14,179 bases of DNA, from the NCBI GenBank assembly GCA_009733575.1, contig ML770035.1, positions 1 to 14,179 of the forward strand, in the 5' to 3' direction. The translations under genes and the position numbers were made by a program. The stretch comes from Gymnopus androsaceus JB14. Taxonomy: Eukaryota; Basidiomycota; Agaricomycetes; Agaricales; Omphalotaceae. Every line of letters starts with the position of its first letter. Within the stretch, counting starts at the first letter, position 1. This document shows, piece by piece, positions 9,158 through 14,179 of the stretch. The notes under the pieces are model-generated. The model was not told the DNA's origin. It was given only the letters and a program-made list of their open reading frames with translations, and did not search any database.

Positions 9158-10355
9158 ATTGCTTCGGCCCCAGAGGGAGCACAGGCTTATGCTTTCAATA
9201 TTAAGGCCTTCCATCATACTTGTCCAGTTCTCCCAGACCACAAACCATACCTGGTGGTGGCCGTGGAAGGGGCATTTTACATGGATCACAATCATCCTTT
9301 TGGTTTAGCTCCAGCTAGCAGCAACTCAGGCCAAATCACAAATGCTACTATGGACATTTGGGGGCATGCTCGACCTGTATTACCGCAACAAAAGTATGAG
9401 GACGACATGAGCGTTTTCCGTTTCCCAGATGACAACAGTGATTACGTGGATAGCAGATTTTGTTACCATTATGACTGCAAAAGCTGCGTGGAACCCATTA
9501 ACATTCTTGGGGTACCCTGGCACAAAACCAAAACCGGGGTCTGTTTTGACTTCTGGATGGTCTTCTTGGGATTCTTCTGGGATCTTCCTCTATGTCGAGT
9601 CTTGCTACCAGAGGCCAAGCATTTGAAATTCCTCTTCCGTGTATCCAATCTCCTTGAGCATATCTCTGCATATGAAGCGCTAAAACTCCTCAACATCCAA
9701 ATAATACATGGTTCATTGGTCCACATTTGCTTTGTATACTCAGACAGATCCTCCCATCTTCCATCCCTCTCCAACTTCATGGCATCCTATCACAGCAATT
9801 CATTTACTGCACAACATGCCTCCCATTCCATGACAAAGACACTTCTCTGGTGGGAAACCCGTTTATCGGATCCATCAGCATTCCATCAACTACATCCTCT
9901 TGGTTCTCTGGTAGATCTAGGAATCTATGTGGATGCTTCCACTAGTTGGGATATTGGGATCATCATCCAGGATAGATGGTACACTTTCAAACTAGCACCA
10001 GACTGGAAGACAGTGGGATGCAACATTTGCTGGCTCGAAGCAGTTGCTCTCGAACTCCTCATCTACTTCCTCATTCAACTTGAATTCTTGAATGTCCATC
10101 TCTTGATGCACTCAGATAACAATGGTGCTATCATTGCCCACTCCAAAGGTCATAGCCAAAATGAAGAAATCAACCTTTGCATTTGCTGCACTTATGCTAC
10201 CACCACTACCTCCCTCATTGTACCATTGTTCACATACATTGCTTCAGCCTCGAGTCCCTCAGACCCTATCTCATGTGGAGAATTAGGTTTAACATCTCAG
10301 CGTTTAACTCGCTCCTTTGCACTCCCGGTGCAGCTCTCATGCTTCATTGATGCAG

Positions 10356-11926
10356 ATGAGTGACAGTTTCCATATTGCTCCAGCATCAAGTGAGGCTGCA
10401 GTGACTGATTGGGATAGCCTCTTCATGTTCGAAGACCATCCTCCATGCCAGTTGGTTACTGAAAACATACATTCTCCAATCCTCCCATCACCAATTATGG
10501 CTAGCTCTCCTACCCTACAAACACAATCCCCTAACCTCATAGATACAAATACAATCTTCTGCGAATCATCAGGAATCTGCACTCCTCCTATATATAGCAA
10601 TGTCTCACAATTTGATCCACATATTTCATCCCTTTTCCCAACCAAAACAACAAAAACCAATATGTTAGACATACAGAGAGCAGCCGCTCTTTCGCTCCCT
10701 CCCAAAAATGCTTGGTGTCCTACAAGCAAAAATGAAATTCTCCCCAGTCCATTCCGTCCATGGGTCCCAGCTGATTGTCAAGTACTTCTATGGACTACCC
10801 CATACTCATTAACCTCCCAACTTGCTCGTGATCTCGAAGTATCAAGTCATTTGCAGATGATCATGTACAAAAACTTACTATCCTCCACAGTACCTGATAC
10901 TAGGCAAGTCGAGTCTCATCCTATTATCCTCTAATATTCTAACTAGGCTCATAAAGACAAGCATATGGGGTGGGCCTACTCCGCTTTAACCAATTCTGTA
11001 ACACTGAAGGCATCCCTGAATCCTCATGAATGCCTGCATCAGCCACACTCCTAGGCACATTTGTAGCCAACTACACTGGCACTGGCACGGGTAAGATGAT
11101 TCAGAACTGGTTGAATGGTTTGCGATTATGGCACCTATTCAATGAGGTGGAATGGCATGGGAGAGAGGGCTGGCTCCCTGCACTGACAAAGTCTGCAGAT
11201 TGCAAAGGGGCCATCTTCAAATGGGCACCATGTGGACCAATCACAGAGAAACACCTTCTCACTCTCAGATCCTCCCTAGACCTCACATCACCTTGTCACG
11301 CTGCCATATGGGCAACTGCCCTCATTGCTTTTTGGGGTTGCCAGTGCCTGGGTGAATTACTCATAATGTCCTCAAATAAATTCACTATTGAGCACAATAT
11401 CACTTGGTCTACACACATATCCCACTCCAAAGTCAATGGACACCATGTAATATCATTCCATATTCCATGGACTAAGATGACAGGCATTCTTGGTTCAGAA
11501 TGTCTCCTTACCAAAACATTCAACAACTTATGTCCCATATGGGCTTTTGAAAATCACCTTTCAATTAACCACTCTCCTACAGCCATGGAACCATTGTTTT
11601 CATATCGCAACAACACATCTTGGACTAATCTCCTAAAATCACATTTTCTGCACTTCACAGGCTCAATCTTCAAACAGGCTAATTTGGAGAATGTATTTGG
11701 TCACAGCTATTGCATTGGAGGCTCCCTCAAGCTACTCCTAGATGGAGTAGCCCCTGAGATCATTATAAAACTTGGCAGATGGACTTCATTATGCTTCCTC
11801 ATATACTGGCAATGACTTGAGAAAGTCCTGCCAGCAGCCATTACTCGAGCCTGGGCCTCCTGTATAAAAGATTTTGTATCACGAAACGGTATCAATCCTA
11901 ACATGGATGAACTAGATATAGAATAA
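10356..11926 (+). pseudogene. Tyrosine recombinase of the YR retroelement, catalytic arginines lost
   Basis: The frame begins at ATG 10356, overlapping the RT stop, and is split by an intron at 10904-10956. Joined, the exons give 506 codons including the natural TAA at 11924-11926. A Ser/Pro-rich leader is followed by a core-binding region spanning the intron (TRQAYGVGLLRFNQFC) and a catalytic domain. Two stops interrupt it, TGA at 11027-11029 and at 11813-11815, both explicable as CGA. The first catalytic Arg, expected before LGE, is Cys (TGC 11345-11347). The HxxR Arg is also Cys (TGC 11711-11713, in GHSYCIGG). The GRW motif and the Tyr nucleophile (TAC 11804-11806) remain. Family role: insertion of the cDNA circle by strand exchange. 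This copy cannot perform it. Confidence 0.75.
10904..10956 (+). other. GC-AG intron (53 nt) in the tyrosine recombinase
   Basis: The donor is AG|GCAAGT, the exact consensus for the minor GC-AG intron class. A TCTAAC branch-like site lies at 10939-10944 and the acceptor is TAAAG at 10952-10956. Splicing joins AG to A (Arg) and turns two different frames into one continuous stretch, DTRQAYGVGLLRF, which matches the conserved core-binding region of these recombinases. An alternative GT-AG reading (10908-10946, 39 nt) leads out of the conserved frame. Confidence 0.72.
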
Positions 11927-12537
11927 AATTTTACTCTCTCATGGCTCTTTGGTGGGGTTTTGGTCCATCTCAGTCCCTTTCAGTCTTGTCCTTTCAGCGA
12001 GCTTTGCTCTGGAAGCCATGCTCCAATTTGGTATGTTTGGGTCTCCTCCAAAAGGTTTCTTCACTGGATGGTCCAGACCCGGATTACTTTGTGTACTGGA
12101 ATTGGTTCCAGGGGTAGCAGCGCTCAGGAATCAGTGATCAGACCTGACACCAACACCCACCCCCCAAAGCATCAATTCCATTGACAAAACCTTCATTCAT
12201 CAGAATGAATTACAAGATACAGACTAATATGATAATCGGACTTACTATCAGACTGACTACAAGATACTTGGATACTTACACTCATCCACTGATCTCTTCA
12301 CTCATTTCCTCCTCTCTCCTTTCACTAGGAAATATGAGTTTGCCTTATTTCCTGTGTGAGGCATATAGCAGCAAGTCAAGGAAGGTAGTGTGACAACCAG
12401 AGGATATGGTTCTTTTTGAAGGTGTTATTGGGGAAGTGATGAGGTTGGCACCACTTAATGGTGGTATGTTGCATAATACTATGTTGCTAGCTGATGCTAC
12501 GAGAGCTTGCTCCAGCTAGCATAAGTGTAAGCCTTCA
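11927..12537. other. Retroelement 3' flank, no gene
   Basis: Non-coding appearance. 11940-12140 is probably the retroelement's 3' untranslated tail; a C-rich stretch (CACCCACCCCCC) lies near 12156-12166. Short frames here lack conserved content. A small hairpin TTCATTC/GAATGAA lies near 12190-12207. I could not match any part to the 5' side of the element, so the right boundary is unknown. Confidence 0.4.
12486..12520. repeat. Inverted repeat GCTAGCTG / CAGCTAGC
   Basis: Perfect 8-bp arms are separated by a 19-nt loop. The arms contain the self-complementary GCTAGC. No poly-T run follows, so it does not resemble a terminator. Role unknown. Confidence 0.5.
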
Positions 12538-12735
12538 TTTGTTGTTTGCACTCCTTGTTGATTTGGCCACCTGAGATCTTCATCTTCATTGTTTAAGATA
12601 TTTATCTTCATTGTTTGAACTCTGCACTCAGCCATCTTACTTTGTCGTTTGCACTCCTTGTTTAAATGGCTACCTGAGATTTTCATCTTCATTGTTTGAC
12701 TTCATGTTTTCTCAGCACCTACCTTTGTTGTTTGA
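12538..12735 (+). repeat. Degenerate tandem repeats built on TTTGTTGTTTG
   Basis: TTTG(T/C)(T/C)GTTTG-like starts occur at 12538, 12641 and 12724. The first two are followed by GCACTCCTTG, a (G/A)GC(C/T)ACCTGAGAT block and ATCTTCATTGTTT, giving a unit of about 103 bp. The first unit contains an internal duplication of the ATCTTCATTGTTT part. The third copy is a stub. No coding frame is maintained. Confidence 0.65.
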
Positions 12736-12752
12736 AACTGTAGCTCATCCGG

Positions 12753-12960
12753 TGTAACACCCCCAATCCCTGATTGGTAGGACCTCAGTCTCTACAGGTG
12801 GCAGTGTGTTCCTGCGCCTGCCAATATTCTATATTATAATAATTATATTGTAGACAAACTTTAGCTTTAAACCATCACCTCGCGAGTATACCTGAAATAA
12901 ATCCAGTAGTACTCGTTGGCGTGATACTAAGGCTCTAGGCTCCATTTAGGAGCCGTTACA
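12753..12960. repeat. LTR-like block TGTAAC...GTTACA (208 bp)
   Basis: The block begins TGTAACACCCCC and ends GAGCCGTTACA, so it has TG/CA ends with 6-bp terminal inverted repeats TGTAAC/GTTACA, a form common in fungal Ty3-type LTRs. The five bases on either side do not match, no primer-binding site is evident just downstream and no polypurine tract upstream. It could be a solo LTR that lost its duplication, or simply the leading edge of the hairpin array, since a GGCTCC/GGAGCC stem lies at its end (12938-12954). Confidence 0.35.
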
Positions 12961-13001
12961 CTTTTTTGAGTACCTGTGTACTCTTCAGCAATCCCCGCGA
13001 G

Positions 13002-13355
13002 ATGCCGAGTCGTTACAACGACTCAGGTCACAGTGACATGGTAAACATCGCCAATAACCATTATTGGGATTGCTACGGCAATTCCAGCAACGACGATGTT
13101 TTTAACATCGTCAACCATTCAAAAAAGATTCACGGCAGTGAATCTTACAACAGTGACCATTTTTGCGTCTTAAGCCCGACTCGTGTTGGGCTGGAAATAA
13201 TAACGTTCAGTTTGAACATTCAAATGTGGCCTCAACCACGCTTGAATCACCGATTGGGTCATCCCAATCCGGTGATTTCTTTCAATTATGTGCAACAGCA
13301 CAGTCCACGAGCCAAAAGGCTCTCCGTGAGATTTCGAAGCTCAGGGAAATGTTAG
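13002..13355 (+). CDS. Possible N-terminal frame of a hairpin-encoded protein
   Basis: The frame opens with MPSRYNDSGHSDMVNIANN at ATG 13002 and is rich in Asn, Ser, Asp and His to about 13160. After that the Asn/Ser-rich character moves to the frame starting at 13163 (GNNNVQFEHSNVAST). This suggests one ancestral frame broken by a one-base shift or joined by a short intron around 13160-13195. I do not recognise a domain. The composition is partly dictated by the inverted repeats it crosses. Confidence 0.28.
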   Translation: MPSRYNDSGHSDMVNIANNHYWDCYGNSSNDDVFNIVNHSKKIHGSESYNSDHFCVLSPTRVGLEIITFSLNIQMWPQPRLNHRLGHPNPVISFNYVQQHSPRAKRLSVRFRSSGKC

Positions 13356-13921
13356 CAAACGCTAACATAACACGGTCCGCTCCTCTGGGAGACGTTCCAT
13401 ACCGGAACGTTAGAGATATTGACGGCGATTGGCAGCCCAGCTACAGCTGGACAGGCACAAAGCCTTGCAGTCATCCCCGCACACCTGGGGGTGAATATTC
13501 ACCTCCAGGTGACTCTCTGACACCTCTGGTGTTCTCGTCTCCCACTCCCGCTCCTCTTCCTCATCTCCCTTCGTCTCCCACACCTTCCCCTCGTGTCCAA
13601 GAAATTGGAAATACCCAATTCCCTGACCAGGGAATTAAAAATCGGGCTGGAAACAATGTCAATGTTTATAACATTGTCAAACCGAGTCATTTTCATGACT
13701 CGGTGCCCCAGGATGCGTCCCGCATCATACCCCAGCTTGACTCTAGTCAAGCTGAATGTCCATACGTTCATTCCGAACGTTTTGGCGCAGCTCCCGTTGC
13801 GCCTTATTCCCAAATTGGATTAAAAACCCAATTTGGGAAGACACTGAGTCATTTCCACGACTCGGTGCCCCATAATGCATCTTGCATTGTGGAAAACACA
13901 CCCCAGCTCAACTGCAGTTGA
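13163..13921 (+). CDS. Unrecognised open frame through the hairpin array
   Basis: 252 codons are open through the densest hairpins, with a Pro/Ser-rich middle (about 13530-13600). Its last part falls into in-frame repeats: SHFHDSVP recurs 162 bp (54 codons) later. The frame stops at TGA 13919-13921, where the previous unit has CAA (Gln). Beyond it the same frame stays open to 14168 and still resembles the repeat (SQIGLKPQFG, SQAEHPHV). So either a pseudogenised repeat protein or chance openness of a 3n-length repeat. No known domain and no convincing start signal; the ATG at 13163 may be internal. Confidence 0.35.
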   Translation: MRLKPDSCWAGNNNVQFEHSNVASTTLESPIGSSQSGDFFQLCATAQSTSQKALREISKLREMLANANITRSAPLGDVPYRNVRDIDGDWQPSYSWTGTKPCSHPRTPGGEYSPPGDSLTPLVFSSPTPAPLPHLPSSPTPSPRVQEIGNTQFPDQGIKNRAGNNVNVYNIVKPSHFHDSVPQDASRIIPQLDSSQAECPYVHSERFGAAPVAPYSQIGLKTQFGKTLSHFHDSVPHNASCIVENTPQLNCS

Positions 13922-14160
13922 GCTGACACTCGAAACGTTCATGCTGAATGTTTTGGCGTGACTCTGGTTACGCCTAATTCCCAAATTGGATTAAAGCCCC
14001 AATTTGGGAATTCTTCTCAATCATGTGCTTCTGCACATGAAACGAGCCTTCATGATGTGAGGAACATCATGAAGAACTCGTCCCAGCTTGACAGGAGTCA
14101 AGCTGAACATCCTCACGTTCCCCCGGAACGTTCTGGTGTGGTTCTAGCCCCGTCCAAATT
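13681..14160 (+). repeat. Three diverged ~162-bp higher-order units of the hairpin array
   Basis: Units start near 13681 and 13843, with a partial, more diverged one from about 14013. Each carries hairpins in the same order: a GAGTC stem, a stem around GATGCG or AATGCA, a CAGCT stem, an ACGTTC stem, a GGCG stem, then a long CCCAAATTGG stem. The third unit has replaced its first two stems and lost the last. Equivalent stems differ in sequence between units but remain paired. Confidence 0.8.
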
Positions 14161-14179
14161 CCCGGATTGAGTAGCATTG

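Larger units (their letters stand above)
8261..10363 (+). pseudogene. Reverse transcriptase-RNase H of the YR retroelement, split by an intron and mutated
   Basis: Two exons in one frame: up to 8872, then 9158-10363. The first continues in the gag frame, with a TAA at 8382-8384 and the first ATG at 8417; it carries the fingers region (GPFYCSPFIV, RVCQNLSKG). The second carries palm motifs: motif A at 9191-9205, where the expected Asp is Asn (AFNIK); the HPFGLA block; and the catalytic YEDD at 9395-9406. RNase H follows, with Asp in VDAS (9932-9934), Glu in LEAVALELL (about 10033-10059) and Asp in HSDN (10115-10117), so its visible acidic residues survive. The enzyme would copy element RNA to DNA. 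The TGA at 8870-8872 and the motif A change make this copy inactive. The frame ends in an 8-nt overlap with the recombinase frame. Confidence 0.75.
6954..11926 (+). mobile_element. Decayed tyrosine-recombinase retrotransposon (DIRS/Ngaro-like), coding core
   Basis: Three coding parts lie in order on the plus strand: gag-like, reverse transcriptase with RNase H, and tyrosine recombinase. RT plus YR without a DDE integrase or aspartic protease is the hallmark of the DIRS order. No methyltransferase frame follows, which favours a Ngaro-like rather than a classical DIRS element. The true ends are not resolved: I did not find convincing split direct repeats or terminal inverted repeats, so the coordinates give only the coding core. 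All parts carry disabling lesions, so this copy is non-autonomous. Confidence 0.75.
12938..14131. repeat. Dense array of about 40 different short hairpins
   Basis: Almost every 20-40 bp holds a new inverted repeat with a loop of 0-10 nt, with little overlap between them. Stems of at least 8 bp (some with one mismatch or bulge) lie at 13007-13024, 13092-13112, 13125-13146, 13245-13277, 13349-13368, 13482-13511, 13617-13636, 13681-13704, 13733-13754, 13807-13839, 13870-13892, 13904-13925, 13976-14012, 14021-14040, 14049-14073 and 14084-14105. Shorter ones fill the gaps, for example 12968-12983, 13027-13037, 13051-13067, 13289-13302, 13309-13322, 13392-13410, 13437-13450, 13520-13532, 13660-13676, 13712-13726, 13764-13780, 13784-13803, 13955-13974 and 14115-14131. 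Only a C/T-rich gap at about 13533-13600 lacks them. Stems differ from each other, so this is neither a simple satellite nor a CRISPR array. The array continues to near the window edge. Confidence 0.88.

Noticed and set aside
10908..10946. GT-AG intron of 39 nt in the recombinase
   Set aside because: It is very short and joins to a frame without the conserved YGVGLLRF stretch; the 53-nt GC-AG reading restores it.
11949..12393. Short open frames after the recombinase
   Set aside because: No conserved content; they lie in the untranslated tail of the retroelement.
12753..12960. Complete LTR retrotransposon starting at 12753
   Set aside because: No target duplication, primer-binding site, gag-pol frame or second LTR in the window; retained only as an LTR-like block.
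12938..14131. CRISPR array or tRNA cluster
   Set aside because: Stems differ in sequence, there are no constant repeats, and none has a cloverleaf or tRNA-like arms.

Overview
The window reads as nuclear DNA of a filamentous basidiomycete, most likely an Agaricomycete. The pointers are short (50-60 nt) GT-AG introns, a NACHT-ankyrin NOD-like receptor with the short N-terminal motif I associate with Agaricomycete NLRs, and a tyrosine-recombinase (YR) retroelement of a type common in mushroom-forming fungi. The taxonomic call is from memory of these families, not from a search.

Layout. 1-514: flank with no recognisable gene. 515-934 and 1009-1247: two related palindromic MITEs, each bounded by TA and each starting AGATA. 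1572-6140: the one apparently intact gene, a five-exon NLR (1420 aa as modelled). It has a 29-nt first exon, a NACHT NTPase (Walker A is formed only after splicing), and 27 ankyrin units of about 33 aa that are nearly identical in DNA. 6646-6866: a fold-back element. 6954-11926: a decayed YR retroelement (DIRS/Ngaro-like order) with gag-like, reverse transcriptase-RNase H and tyrosine recombinase parts. 11927-12735: retroelement 3' flank and degenerate tandem repeats. 12753-12960: a TGTAAC...GTTACA LTR-like block. 12938-14131: the most unusual part, about 40 short, mostly non-overlapping hairpins of different sequence set head to tail.

How the parts relate. The NLR is a predicted intracellular non-self sensor: the NACHT switch oligomerises when the ankyrin ligand surface is engaged. 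Its repeat DNA looks shaped by recent unequal exchange, and unit-to-unit differences are confined to a few residue positions. The retroelement is dead. Nearly all its stops are TGA codons explainable as CGA-to-TGA, and three catalytic residues (RT motif A Asp, both recombinase Arg) are lost by changes consistent with CpG deamination. It still keeps two readable introns, one of the rare GC-AG class.

The hairpin array is my candidate for something undescribed. Its last 450 bp are three diverged copies of a roughly 162-bp unit whose stems differ in sequence but stay paired, because both arms have changed together. A reading frame also runs through it, so structure and coding may overlap. I do not know its function.
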